DNA of 19,888 nt from Hondaea fermentalgiana. Lineage: Eukaryota > Sar > Bigyra > Thraustochytrida > Thraustochytriidae. The translations under genes and the position numbers were made by a program. The stretch spans positions 25,794-45,681 of the forward strand of contig NPFB01000194.1 in assembly GCA_014084085.1 (NCBI GenBank), in the 5' to 3' direction. Under the pieces are notes generated by a model. It saw only the letters and a list, made by a program, of their open reading frames with translations, was not told the origin of the DNA and did no database searches. Each line of letters opens with the position of its first letter. The first letter of the stretch is position 1. Positions 1 to 7,624 of the stretch are shown here, piece after piece.

Positions 1-17
1 GGGGGGGGGGGGGGGGG
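1..17. repeat. poly-G run at the window edge
   Basis: Seventeen consecutive G, then A and three more G. Nothing else in the first kilobase resembles it. A homopolymer exactly at the edge is more likely an assembly or sequencing artefact, or a contig end, than a biological element. It does not look like a telomere repeat. Confidence 0.6.
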
Positions 18-740
18 AGGGCCCGACTTGCCCTGAAAACAACTCAATCAACCGAAATGCACAGCAGCAGGTTAAAAATCAAAAGAAATACAAATAGGCT
101 ATTTTTATTTTTAAAAATAAAAGTAAAACAGACCGCACGCGCTCCTGACCTCCTAATTGCAGGGCTGGACCGGACACCTTCTAACAAATCTCTACGAAGC
201 AATTGAACAAAGGGCGATGTGATGACTGTCTCGCAACGGTTTTTAAAATTTCCGCGAGCTACAAGAGCCTCCCCCGCCTTGTAAAGTGTAAGAATCGGTC
301 ACTTTGTTCAAGGTCGAGAGCATAGGACTGTTTGTCCGTTCCATGTCAACGCGCTTAGAGGCTCATGCTGCGGGCATGTATACTTTGCTAGGCTGGAAGT
401 GAAGTGCCTTCGCACAGTGCAGTACCGCGGCAGCGCTAGTGGCACAGTGTCCGTTCAGTTGCAAGGAACTTTGATCCAAAACGGACATTTATTGCCTGAA
501 CCCCGGCGGCGGTCACGGTCAGCCCGAGCCGTTATACTTGAGAAATAGTATAACTTGAACTTTTAAAAAACGTTGTTAAGTTGGCGGGAGACCAGAGTTC
601 GCGTTGCCGCCGGACTCCTTGGTTCATAGTAGTACCAAATGCCATCTGATCCAGCGTGATTTTGGCAAGCAGCGCTTTCTTTAGCATTTGATACTATTCG
701 AGGTAGTCTCACCGGTACTCAAAATTGGTAAAAACAAAGA
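18..740. other. gene-free region, nothing recognised
   Basis: I find no convincing coding region on either strand. Positions about 97-130 are strongly AT-rich, with TTTATTTTT followed by AAATAAAAG. The only structure I can defend is a perfect 8-bp inverted repeat at 531-554, listed separately. No tRNA, rRNA or transposon ends were seen. The stretch probably includes the distal 3' flank of the minus-strand genes to its right. Confidence 0.5.
531..554. repeat. short perfect inverted repeat (hairpin)
   Basis: GTTATACT at 531-538 is the exact reverse complement of AGTATAAC at 547-554, separated by an 8-base loop. It could fold as a small stem-loop in RNA or bind a dimeric protein, but stems this short occur by chance. 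No function is assigned. Confidence 0.4.
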
Positions 741-940
741 TAAAGAAGACAGCAAAACGACGAAGCAACCCAAATCATGTGCACATGGAGACGGACGACG
801 CATTGCGGGAGCGTTGGAAAAGGACAAGCGCTCGGCGCGTGGCATGTCGTTCCATTGCAATGACCTTGCCGCACATGCTGAGACCGCCGCGCATCGACAG
901 CAAACTTGCACAAAAACACCATAATGTTCAATGCCGCACC
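741..940 (-). pseudogene. broken copy of the 3' end of the 12-TM membrane-protein gene
   Basis: This segment is homologous to the 3' end of the membrane-protein gene at 2785-4542 and lies in the same orientation. Positions 745-876 align without gaps to 2755-2886 with about 12 mismatches in 132 bases. Positions 876-940 align to 2975-3039 with one mismatch. Between the blocks this copy lacks 89 bases present in the other gene (about 2887-2975). Because 89 is not a multiple of three, the reading frame breaks after the conserved ALNIMVFLCKFAVDARRS stretch. The terminal peptide and a stop in register are still recognisable (ending SMCT, stop at 775-777). Similarity fades just to the right of 940, so most of the gene is missing. 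It lies 3' of the kinase gene. The 89 bases lack GT/AG ends on the gene strand, so this is not explained as a spliced retrocopy. I read it as a decayed partial duplicate. Confidence 0.85.
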
Positions 941-1058
941 CTTGAGAGCGAGACGCGAAAGCAAGGAGAGAAAAAGAAAAAGGGAAAGAGATGAATGGGG
1001 TTGTAGATGCGAATTCATAGTTTGAGTCAAAGAAAAAGAAATGGACGATCTCGACTTG

Positions 1059-1829
1059 TTAGAAGAGACTATCAAAATGAGCCATTTCTGCGTCAAGTTC
1101 TTCGCGCTGAGCGCATGCTCGCGAAGACTCGAGATCAATAAGGAAAACGCGCTCCGAGCCATCCGGGACAACGAAGTTTCTCAGCGCAACATCCCCGTGT
1201 AAGAATCCGCGTGCGTGTAACTGCTGGAGCGACCAACGCGCAGGTTCTTTGAGAGACTCTCGACGACTTTTAGCGACGCACATCAAATTGGTCCCGAGAT
1301 CCACCGTGGCGACGACTTGCCAGCAGTTCGACTTGGGCCCGACGAAACCTCCGTACACAAGGGGCACGATAGCAACGCCTTGAAGAGCCTCCAACGCAGT
1401 GTACGATTCAGTCTCACGGCATAAAATGTCCGTGCGCGGCACTTCGGAATCGCGAACAACGAGCGTTTTGATAATGATGCAGACGCCGTTCTGAAGCCGA
1501 AGACGCTTCACCGAAAAACGCTCCGACTCCGACACCACCGTGTAGTCTGCCGACCAAGGCAGTGGAAGGATGCTCCCAAACTCAGAAGCACTCAATGGGA
1601 TACCGGTGTCGGCGTCCCATTTGGTCTGGAAGTCAGGCGCGTGCTTCTTCGAAGACGCACCGCGCTGCCTCGTTTCATACTCATCGTGAAGGCTTTTCAC
1701 CCACGCACTTGCGCCCCCCGAGGCGACCGAGCTAGCGCCTCTCAATCGTGGCTGCACCCTCGACCGCGGCCCTGTCCGCCGCTGCGACCCCGGCCGCCGC
1801 TTCGTCGAACTCGACTCCCGCTGCGACAT
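1059..1829 (-). CDS. small atypical protein-kinase-like protein
   Basis: A 256-residue protein with an ATG start and a TAA stop. Residues 1-60 are basic, Ser/Arg-rich and probably disordered. Residues about 90-235 resemble the core of the eukaryotic-type kinase fold: a beta3 lysine in CIIIK (K121), a candidate alphaC glutamate in CRETES (E139 or E141), a catalytic loop HGDVALRN (D213, N218) and a DFG-equivalent VFLIDLE (D232). The spacings between these residues match kinases. The chain ends about 22 residues after the metal-binding Asp, so there is no activation segment with APE and no helical C-lobe. That is the layout of Bud32/RIO/APH-type minimal kinases rather than typical Ser/Thr kinases. 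The DFG is replaced by DLE. The substrate is unknown. Bud32 itself was considered, but its characteristic C-terminal tail is absent. The gene is followed by a pseudogene fragment and preceded by a repeat-rich spacer. Coding status and the kinase fold are likely; catalytic activity is inference. Confidence 0.75.
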   Translation of the reverse strand: MSQRESSSTKRRPGSQRRTGPRSRVQPRLRGASSVASGGASAWVKSLHDEYETRQRGASSKKHAPDFQTKWDADTGIPLSASEFGSILPLPWSADYTVVSESERFSVKRLRLQNGVCIIIKTLVVRDSEVPRTDILCRETESYTALEALQGVAIVPLVYGGFVGPKSNCWQVVATVDLGTNLMCVAKSRRESLKEPARWSLQQLHARGFLHGDVALRNFVVPDGSERVFLIDLESSRACAQREELDAEMAHFDSLF

Positions 1830-1853
1830 CGTCTCTGTCCGAGGAAAAGGGGT

Positions 1854-1877
1854 TTGCTTGCTTGCGTGCTTGCTTGC
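1854..1877. repeat. TTGC tetranucleotide microsatellite
   Basis: Six contiguous TTGC units, one of them changed to GTGC. It lies 25-48 bases upstream of the kinase ATG on the minus strand (GCAA on the transcribed strand), so it probably sits in the 5' leader or core promoter of that gene. Confidence 0.85.
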
Positions 1878-2148
1878 AACACAGCGCTATGCCTCCACGC
1901 GAACAGAGAGAGCGCGCGAGGGAGGGAGGGATGGGGGATTGCACGCGACTGGCCACCGCCCCGTGCGGCCCGCACAAGCGAGTTCTTCTCGTCTGCGAAG
2001 TTTCGTGGCTCGAAGAGACCAGATTCGCGCTCTCCAGGCCGAGCCGAAGCCGGGCGTCCTCGCCTTGGTCTGCGGAACGCAAGTGCGGATTTTCGGTCAG
2101 CATCTACCGCGTGACTGTGAATCCAAGGTGCACACCCAGTGTGCGGAC

Positions 2149-2232
2149 CGCAACGCGCGCCGCAACGCGCACCGCAACGCGCACCGCAACGCGCACCGCA
2201 ACGCGCACCGCAACGCGCACAGCAACGCGAGT
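2149..2232. repeat. 12-bp minisatellite, seven units
   Basis: The unit is CGCAACGCGCAC. Units at 2161-2220 are five perfect copies; the flanking units at 2149-2160 and 2221-2232 carry a few substitutions. Because the period is a multiple of three it stays open in all frames, which creates spurious Thr-Ala-Thr-Arg or Val-Ala-Val-Arg repeat peptides. It is about 320 bp upstream of the kinase start. Confidence 0.95.
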
Positions 2233-2274
2233 AGCATGTGACACAACGTCACACCCACCATGGCCATTGAGATG

Positions 2275-2425
2275 ATGCCGTCTTAACGAGGTCCAGCGTC
2301 TCATCCCTTCAGTGCGTAATGCCACCTTGACGAAGACCCAGCGCATTACTGAATAATGTCGCCTTGACGAGGCCCAGCACATTCTTAAATGCCGCTTTAC
2401 AAAAGCCCGCGCATTCCATTTTACC
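2275..2425. repeat. degenerate tandem repeat, about four units of 33-44 bp
   Basis: Four related units begin near 2275, 2319, 2356 and 2389. Each opens with ATGCC or ATGTC, continues with a variant of CTTGACGAGGCCCAGC and ends with CATT or similar. Spacings of 44, 37 and 33 bp show indels between copies. It directly follows the 12-bp minisatellite with a 42-bp gap, so two unrelated tandem arrays are adjacent. Confidence 0.7.
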
Positions 2426-2784
2426 ATGCTATTCACAGTATAAATTATGGTCAAGGCCTTAGCTGCACGAAGCACGCTCACGCGGATTCGTTCGCCAGCA
2501 GACCCAAATCACCCGAGCATTCGAACCCAGAGCGAGTTCCGAGTTGTCCGCTACCAGGGTGGCCATTTGCAAGCGGGCTCTTCCTAACCGTTCGACTCCA
2601 TTGCAACCTAGGCAAACAACTACAGTCTCCGAGTAGCAGCGAGAGCTTCCAGCTTCTTCCTCCCCATCGCGCTACGCGCGGAGGGGAGATTTCTTTTACG
2701 TTATACGGATCATCTTTGTTGTTCTTTCTCTCAAACAGACTTTGCGTCAATAATGAAGAGAGCAAAACGACGAAGCAACCCAAA

Positions 2785-4542
2785 TTATGTGCACATGGAG
2801 GCGGAAGACACCTTGCGGGAGCGTTGGAAAAGGACGAGTGCTCGGCGCGTCGTATGTCGTTCCATTGCAATGTCCTCGCCGCACATTAATATAGTATCTA
2901 CGATGCGTGTGTACTGCGCCAAGAGTGAACGGGGCAAAACAGCAGTCTGTAAAGGCGCTGAAAGCGATCGCAGATGCCGAGACCGCCGCGCATCGACAGC
3001 AAACTTGCACAAAAACACCATAATGTTCAATGCCGCACCGATGACGACCTGAGAGAGCGAGAGACAGCCCGCTCCTCGTGCTGCATCCGACGAAGAATTC
3101 GCGCTCTGAAAGCAAAATGAACGATCCGTGAATCCTGGAAAACTTCCGAGAGCAATCCGTGCGGTCAATAGCGCAACATTAACAATCGCGAGAGAAGCCA
3201 TCAGGGTCCGTAAAAGACGCGGCATGAGCCGTTGATGCAGGCAATCGCCGAGGCAGGGAAACCAAAAGATGGTTGAGTAACACCACAGCGCGGCAGCGAC
3301 ACCTTGGTCCTCGAGGCCGAGCGTGAGCGCGATGTTGGACAAGAAGATACTCGCTGTCAGGAAAGAAAAGTCGAATGTCCGCACGACCAGGCCCAATATA
3401 CTTGTGTTGAGCCATAAACTCCAAAAGAGAAAGGGCACCAACGAGGTGATGACGCACACGCGCCATAGGTCATGTACATGGTGTCCCCCTGTGTCCCAAA
3501 GCATGGTGAAAAAGACGAGAATGTGGCAGCAAGTGAGCGAAAATATGACCAGAAGCCAGGCCTTGCGTTTTGTCATGTAAGACACGATGCGAAGGCCCCG
3601 AGGCCCGAATACAGACCATGCCACGGTACAACCAACCTTCACCGGAATTGGAGAGCTCAAACTGATCGCCACTGTCACGGAGTCTGCAGTCAATACAAGA
3701 GGTCGTCTCTGCATCGAAATCGCCTGGATTTCTTTTGTGACGTTTGCATAGTTCTCGAGGAGGTGTGCTGGTACGGATATGCGTACGACAGGAGAGCGCA
3801 TCGTATAGAATTCCCCAGGACGCGCGTGCTGCCAGCGATGAAGCCCTTTGCATCCGTACAGGACTGTTGTGGCGCCAAACATGGCAATGCGCGCTCCAAG
3901 ATCTACATTGACACCAGCAAGATTCACAAATCTGCGGTTGAGAGGGATCCAGCCCATGAAGCAGGCCGCACTGAGGTTCGCCATGACGATAATCGCCGGC
4001 GCCATGGCCGGAAGTGTCCATAGGGCGCGAAATCTAGCCGAGAAGGCATCCCAGCATAAATACAGCATAAAATTGAGGATGATGCTCGAACCAATGCGAA
4101 TGCCGGAGCTTTCAAAACCGGTAGCGAAACACATCATCCAAATCAGCTCGTTCGCAGCCAAGAAGAGAGTGTCGAAGTGCCTAAAGCAGAGTTTCGCAAT
4201 CTTGAGGTTCATAAGCAAAGAGGCGTTGAGGCTAGTGAACAGTGTTAGTGCTCCCATCCATGCCAAGCCCGGTCTCACCAGATGTAGGAGCGAGAGAAGA
4301 AAGATGCTTCCGCTGGAACAAAATAGCACAAAGAGCGAGGCGATGCAGAGAAGCCCAGGCTTTGATTTCAGAAGGGATCGCAGGTGTTGTGCTGAGATGC
4401 CGAGCAGCGTACTCAGCGTATGAGCCTTGTCTATTTCAATCGGTCGTTGAGTAGGAAATAGAACACTTGCAGGTGGTCCATGATACGGTGTATCAGTGAG
4501 GGTGTCACCACGTGCCAAGAGGTCCTTGCGATCCTGACTCAT
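2785..4542 (-). CDS. 12-TM membrane protein made of two homologous halves
   Basis: A 585-residue protein starting at an ATG and ending in TAA. After a polar N-terminus (1-60) there are about six hydrophobic segments (roughly 63-87, 92-115, 122-142, 150-168, 173-195, 215-232), then a polar stretch. A second set of six follows (roughly 328-348, 360-388, 392-412, 417-435, 443-465, 495-517), then a polar C-tail. The halves look related: each ends its last TM with a Gly/Ala-rich GATTVLYGCK or GAALNIMVFLCK stretch. A basic segment follows, then VPAHLLENYANVTKEI (about 257-272) or LPRSLLAQYTRIVDTI (about 536-551). Each half also has a matching FDTLFLAAN or FDFSFLTAS motif. The protein therefore looks like an internal tandem duplication of a six-TM unit. 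I do not recognise the family and assign no substrate. A broken copy of the 3' end lies at 741-940, so this was at least a two-copy family locally. Coding status is well supported by length and by the conserved duplicate. Confidence 0.82.
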   Translation of the reverse strand: MSQDRKDLLARGDTLTDTPYHGPPASVLFPTQRPIEIDKAHTLSTLLGISAQHLRSLLKSKPGLLCIASLFVLFCSSGSIFLLSLLHLVRPGLAWMGALTLFTSLNASLLMNLKIAKLCFRHFDTLFLAANELIWMMCFATGFESSGIRIGSSIILNFMLYLCWDAFSARFRALWTLPAMAPAIIVMANLSAACFMGWIPLNRRFVNLAGVNVDLGARIAMFGATTVLYGCKGLHRWQHARPGEFYTMRSPVVRISVPAHLLENYANVTKEIQAISMQRRPLVLTADSVTVAISLSSPIPVKVGCTVAWSVFGPRGLRIVSYMTKRKAWLLVIFSLTCCHILVFFTMLWDTGGHHVHDLWRVCVITSLVPFLFWSLWLNTSILGLVVRTFDFSFLTASIFLSNIALTLGLEDQGVAAALWCYSTIFWFPCLGDCLHQRLMPRLLRTLMASLAIVNVALLTARIALGSFPGFTDRSFCFQSANSSSDAARGAGCLSLSQVVIGAALNIMVFLCKFAVDARRSRHLRSLSAPLQTAVLPRSLLAQYTRIVDTILMCGEDIAMERHTTRRALVLFQRSRKVSSASMCT

Positions 4543-5129
4543 TCTTCCAGTTCGAAACGTAGCTACTTATTGCCCACGACAAGCTGCGCCTGCGGCCCGC
4601 TTGTGCGCCGCCGCCGCCGCTGCTTTCGCTTGCACCGCCATATTGGTCTTTGTCTCTGACGGCGCGAATCGCGCGCATGTATTTGGCCGTTGAGAACACA
4701 AAAATACTAATGTATACCTTGAAGAAAAAAATGTTGGTACTACACTCACTGTCAAGCATCCCTGCTGCTTCTTCCTCTGTCGTTCGAAGAGGAGGCGAGA
4801 TCCCGGGCGTGGTGTTGTCACGTGGCGCAGGTGTACGAGACCCTTCGGCTGCTCTGGGGATCGCGGCACGTGCCGTGGTGTCTCTACGGAGGTCGCCACC
4901 TCTTTTCGGACTTTATTGTAAACAATACATGATTGTTTTTTCTTTGTTTATTCTTTCTGTGTGTGGGGGGGGAGGGCAGGAATAACCTACTTTCCTAATT
5001 ATCCATTGCATTGCATTGCACTGCATTGCATCGGAAAGCCCGTGCGTTATCAAAGAAGTACAGATCAAGGAAAGAAATCATAAAAAGACACGCGGTAGGC
5101 CCATGTTCTTTTCGTTTGTTGGGTTGTCG
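4543..5129. other. spacer: promoter of the 12-TM gene and 3' flank of the ICT1-like gene
   Basis: No convincing gene. The right part (about 4920-5129) is AT-richer, with a T-rich tract, a G-rich run near 4964-4979 and a minus-strand AATAAA at 4947-4952. That hexamer is about 180 bp past the stop of the ICT1-like gene and is a possible poly(A) signal. The left part next to 4542 contains a GCC/CTG-rich block (about 4600-4640), typical of the GC-rich 5' leaders in this window. An open frame with an Ala-rich end (4567-4899, minus) is a composition artefact. Confidence 0.5.
5005..5031. repeat. ATTGC pentanucleotide microsatellite
   Basis: Five ATTGC units, the fourth being ACTGC, in the 3' flank of the ICT1-like gene. 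No function is assigned. Confidence 0.85.
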
Positions 5130-5693
5130 TCACCAGTCTTTCTTCGAGACGCGTCGCGCCTGCTTGATTTTCGATCGATAACGCTTACTTTCCTTGCGAT
5201 ACTCCTTGCCAGCTTCAGAAATACCAACTCGCATGACTCGTTCCTTCGGTGCCACGAGAGAAGCATCAAGGAGCTGTTGAACGCGCTCTTGGGCAATGCG
5301 TTTGTTCAACTCTTGCGTCCGCTGCTCCTGAACGACAACAATGAGATCTCCGACCTTATTAATGCGGTTGGCCTCGTCATTCATAAGGCGCTCACGCGCA
5401 TCATCCGGGAGCCAGAACGCCTCGTACAGGTTCACCCGAGCCTCCACGCAGGTGGACTGCTTGTTCACGGCCTGGCCTCCAGGGCCCGAGGACCGCACGG
5501 CCTTGAACCGGATCGCGTTCTTCGGCACGTCCACGGTCAGCGGGGCGTCGTCCGCCCGGTCTGCGCTGGCGCCTCCGTCTCCTCCGTCCTGGGTTGCCCC
5601 GCCCGTGGCCTGCGCGCTGCTGGACAAGAGCCGCGGCGCCGCGCGCGACCATCTCGCCATGGCGCCGCGGCCCTTCATGGCGGCCGCCAGCAT
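5130..5693 (-). CDS. ICT1: ICT1/ArfB-type mitochondrial peptidyl-tRNA hydrolase
   Basis: A 187-residue protein from the first in-frame ATG (5693); ATGs at 5678 and 5660 are alternatives. The frame stays open upstream to 6080 but without an ATG. The first 30 residues are rich in Arg, Ala, Ser and Met (MARWSRAAPRLLSSSAQ), a good mitochondrial presequence. The domain is the RF-1 GGQ domain alone, with no stop-codon recognition domain. It contains the catalytic loop SSGPGGQAVNKQST, followed by the family's WLPDDARERL and NRINKVGDLIVV segments and a QEQRTQELNK helix. The C-terminal tail is strongly basic (KESKRYRSKIKQARR), as in ArfB and ICT1, where it enters the empty ribosomal mRNA channel. In that family the enzyme hydrolyses peptidyl-tRNA on stalled ribosomes, and in animals ICT1 is also a mitoribosomal protein. 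The related C12orf65-type rescue factor is the main alternative; the segments after GGQ favour ICT1/ArfB. Length is close to human ICT1. Confidence 0.9.
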   Translation of the reverse strand: MLAAAMKGRGAMARWSRAAPRLLSSSAQATGGATQDGGDGGASADRADDAPLTVDVPKNAIRFKAVRSSGPGGQAVNKQSTCVEARVNLYEAFWLPDDARERLMNDEANRINKVGDLIVVVQEQRTQELNKRIAQERVQQLLDASLVAPKERVMRVGISEAGKEYRKESKRYRSKIKQARRVSKKDW

Positions 5694-6207
5694 CGTCGCT
5701 TTCCCGTGCGCGGCCCCGTGCTGCCGACCAGCCCGAGCCCGGCTCCGCAGGGCGCGGCTCCGCGGCGCTTCAGAGGGCGGCCTCACGAGCGCGAGGCGGC
5801 TCGGCCTTGGCGACTTGCTCGCTCGCGTCACACCCACCAACCCGCGGCTCCGAGAGCGACCGAGAGAGCGCGAAGCGACTGCACCGCCCGAGCACAGCCC
5901 GCAGGACGTGGACCTCGTCGGCGGTGGGGACTCCGCTTCGGCTTCGAGCCGGACGTTGGACGCTGCGCAGCAGGAGAAACATTGCAATGGAGAGGAAGAA
6001 GGAGGAGGTGCCCCGCGCAAGTTGAGAGCGCAGCGGTAGAGTACGAGGCGGAAATGGGTCAACTCTGCTTCTGTCCCCACCTAACACATTGTCGCTGTCA
6101 GTCAGCGATGGACGAGAACTCCTCCGCGTCACGCAAGCGGCGGCAATGGCAGCGGCAATGACAAAGGCACTGAGTACCACCCACCACGCCCGTCATCCAT
6201 CATAATA
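5694..6207. other. GC-rich spacer upstream of the ICT1-like gene
   Basis: It holds the promoter and 5' leader of the ICT1-like gene and the 3' flank of the four-TM gene. It is very GC-rich and therefore open in several frames on both strands, including an apparent plus-strand frame across 5016-6161 that also runs antisense to the ICT1-like gene. These frames have Arg/Ala/Pro-rich low-complexity translations and no domain. I see no gene here. Confidence 0.5.
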
Positions 6208-7041
6208 TTAAAAGGCCACATCCCATTCCGCATCGACCTCGTTGCCGCGGAGCTCGCAGAAACGAAGCATTCGGCCTTGAATGAGCGCATTGCGAAAGTG
6301 ATTCAAAACGAAAAAGATGAGCAATACCACGCAACGAACCAGCAAGAGCGTGAGGGCTACATCTTCCTCCCATCCAATCTTGCCAATGAGAAGGGTCGAA
6401 ATAAAGCCTGCCACACTCAACAACGCCAGCATTAATTGCGCATAGTTGAGAATACCACTCAAGGCGCGCATTGTCTGCGGGTCTTCATCTCTGACGAAGC
6501 TATGTTGCATTTTTGGCGAGACGCCTCCGCCAAAGGCTGCCTCGCGCGCTTCTCGAAGCCCCACCTTGCCAGGACTGCCTGGCGGCATGTAGTCTCCACG
6601 ACCAGCGACCCCACAGCAAAAGTACGCCCGCGCGCCTTGAAAGTGGATCATGAGCATCGTGTCAAAGCACACCGAGAGCGTCACAAAGGCCTCCAAGACC
6701 ACGAACACCGGATGATGCACCGCGGCGCGATCAATGGAGATCCACGAAATCATCGCCACGATCGCCGCGACCTGCACCAGCGTCAGCGCCAAGTACTCCC
6801 TCGAGTGGCGGACCTTCACCGACCACGTCACCTCATCCACGCGCGGGCCCCGGTACGCCATTCCTGCCCCCTCCCCTTGCCGCCGCTCCTCCTGCTGCTG
6901 CTCCAGCCGCTGCTCCTGGTGGCCCTCCTCCCTCTCCTTGTCCCGTCTCCCGCCCATCTCTTCATCTTCGAGCAACGGCGCGTCCTCGCCGAAGACCTCG
7001 GGCTCGAGCCAGCTGCGCGGCGCCTCGCGGGGCAGGCCCAT
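6208..7041 (-). CDS. four-TM membrane protein of unknown function
   Basis: A 277-residue protein from the ATG at 7041 to TAA. The frame stays open further upstream to an ATG at 7389, but that extension is Arg/Ala/Pro-rich and would run far into the promoter shared with the next gene, so I prefer 7041. Residues 1-60 are acidic and then Gln/Glu/Arg-rich, including an acidic dileucine-like EDAPLLEDEE that could be a sorting signal. Four hydrophobic segments follow at roughly 81-103, 110-131, 198-221 and 227-248, with a soluble Gly-rich loop between TM2 and TM3. TM2 (VLEAFVTLSVCFDTMLMI) has the flavour of a voltage-sensor S2 helix, but there is no Arg-rich S4 and no pore, so I do not call it a channel. 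The C-tail is short. It is divergent from the seven-TM gene at 7625. Confidence 0.7.
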   Translation of the reverse strand: MGLPREAPRSWLEPEVFGEDAPLLEDEEMGGRRDKEREEGHQEQRLEQQQEERRQGEGAGMAYRGPRVDEVTWSVKVRHSREYLALTLVQVAAIVAMISWISIDRAAVHHPVFVVLEAFVTLSVCFDTMLMIHFQGARAYFCCGVAGRGDYMPPGSPGKVGLREAREAAFGGGVSPKMQHSFVRDEDPQTMRALSGILNYAQLMLALLSVAGFISTLLIGKIGWEEDVALTLLLVRCVVLLIFFVLNHFRNALIQGRMLRFCELRGNEVDAEWDVAF

Positions 7042-7624
7042 GCTGCGCGTCGTTCCCTGCTCCTGCGCGACCCCGCCCGAGCTCGAGCCCGCGCGGAGGC
7101 CGCTCGCGCGCGCCGTCCGCGGCCTCCTCGAGGATGGCTCGCTCGAAGATTGTCTTCGCGTCCTCGATTCGCGCTTTGCTCTCTGCAGCTGCTCTGCGCT
7201 GCGCCGCGCCGCCCGAGGCCCCCGCGCGCCCTCCGCGCCGGGTCCGTAACAGCAGACCCGCCCTCGTTGTCCGGATGCAAAGCGGGGACCGGCGCGTGGA
7301 CCGCGTGTTAAAAACCGCGCGGGAGTGGCACGGAGCGGCGCAGGATCTCGCCGCGGCGCAGCTCCGGAGCAGCGCCGCGAGACTGGCATAAACCCAACTC
7401 CGCTCCGGCGGGAGGCGCCGACCGCCGCCGCGGGAGTCGCGGGCGTCCCTGCCGGAGGCCGCGGAGAGCCCCGTCTGCCTCACGCGGAGGGAGAGAGGCC
7501 GGCCGCGCCTGACGCGGGAGGCTCGGTCACTTCGAAAGGGGCGAGCTCTTCGGGCGGCATCAAAACCAAGACAAGGATACCACCATCAGCGCCGAGCAAA
7601 ACGAAGCCACGTCCGCTTGGCGCG
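7042..7624. promoter_or_regulatory. GC-rich divergent promoter region
   Basis: This spacer separates the starts of two divergent membrane-protein genes (minus from 7041, plus from 7625), so it should contain both promoters and leaders. It is strongly GC-rich, with CGCGC and GCCGCC tracts, no TATA box I can support, and no stable reading frame with normal composition. If the four-TM gene instead starts at 7389, only 235 bp remain for both promoters. Confidence 0.5.

Larger units (their letters stand above)
1830..2784. other. repeat-rich spacer between the kinase and membrane-protein genes
   Basis: No convincing gene. It should hold the promoter of the minus-strand kinase gene (right of 1829) and the 3' untranslated region of the membrane-protein gene (left of 2785). 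It contains a TTGC tetranucleotide run (1854-1877), a purine-rich GAGGGAGGGAGGG stretch (about 1918-1935), a 12-bp minisatellite (2149-2232) and a degenerate tandem repeat (2275-2425). Open frames across it on both strands are repetitive in composition or lack an ATG, and are not credible proteins. About 2485-2750 shows nothing recognisable. Confidence 0.6.

Noticed and set aside
1..17. Poly-G as a telomere or G-quadruplex end
   Set aside because: A pure homopolymer without a repeating unit is not a known telomere pattern. An edge artefact is more likely.
719..1171. A 150-residue minus-strand open frame spanning the pseudogene fragment
   Set aside because: It fuses antisense-like sequence overlapping the kinase gene to a frameshifted remnant of the 12-TM gene. 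No intact gene is supported.
2104..2481. A minus-strand frame with Val-Ala-Val-Arg repeats
   Set aside because: It begins at GTG and is built from the 12-bp minisatellite, which is open in every frame.
2515..2540. TTCGAACCC resembling a tRNA T-loop
   Set aside because: The flanking bases do not form a T-stem and no acceptor, D or anticodon arm is found at the right distance.
2389..2889. A 166-residue plus-strand frame with an ATG, whose end is also found in the left copy on the plus strand
   Set aside because: The shared part is antisense to the 3' end of the 12-TM gene. Comparing the two copies, the minus frame keeps amino acids better (6 of 33 changed) than the plus frame (9 of 43), so the similarity reflects the minus-strand gene.
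2887..2975. The 89-bp segment absent from the broken copy, considered as an intron of the 12-TM gene
   Set aside because: On the gene strand it neither starts with GT nor ends with AG, and the 12-TM frame reads through it. A deletion in the broken copy is simpler.
3470..4023. Open frames on both strands inside the 12-TM gene
   Set aside because: They overlap a frame with regular TM segments and an internal duplication, and have no recognisable composition or domain.
5016..6161. Long plus-strand open frame antisense to the ICT1-like gene
   Set aside because: Its translation is Arg/Pro/Ala-rich without any domain, while the minus strand encodes a clear GGQ-domain protein. It is a shadow frame in GC-rich DNA.
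7042..7389. N-terminal extension of the four-TM protein to the ATG at 7389
   Set aside because: The extension is low-complexity Arg/Ala/Pro sequence typical of GC-rich leaders here, while normal protein composition begins near the ATG at 7041. It remains an alternative.
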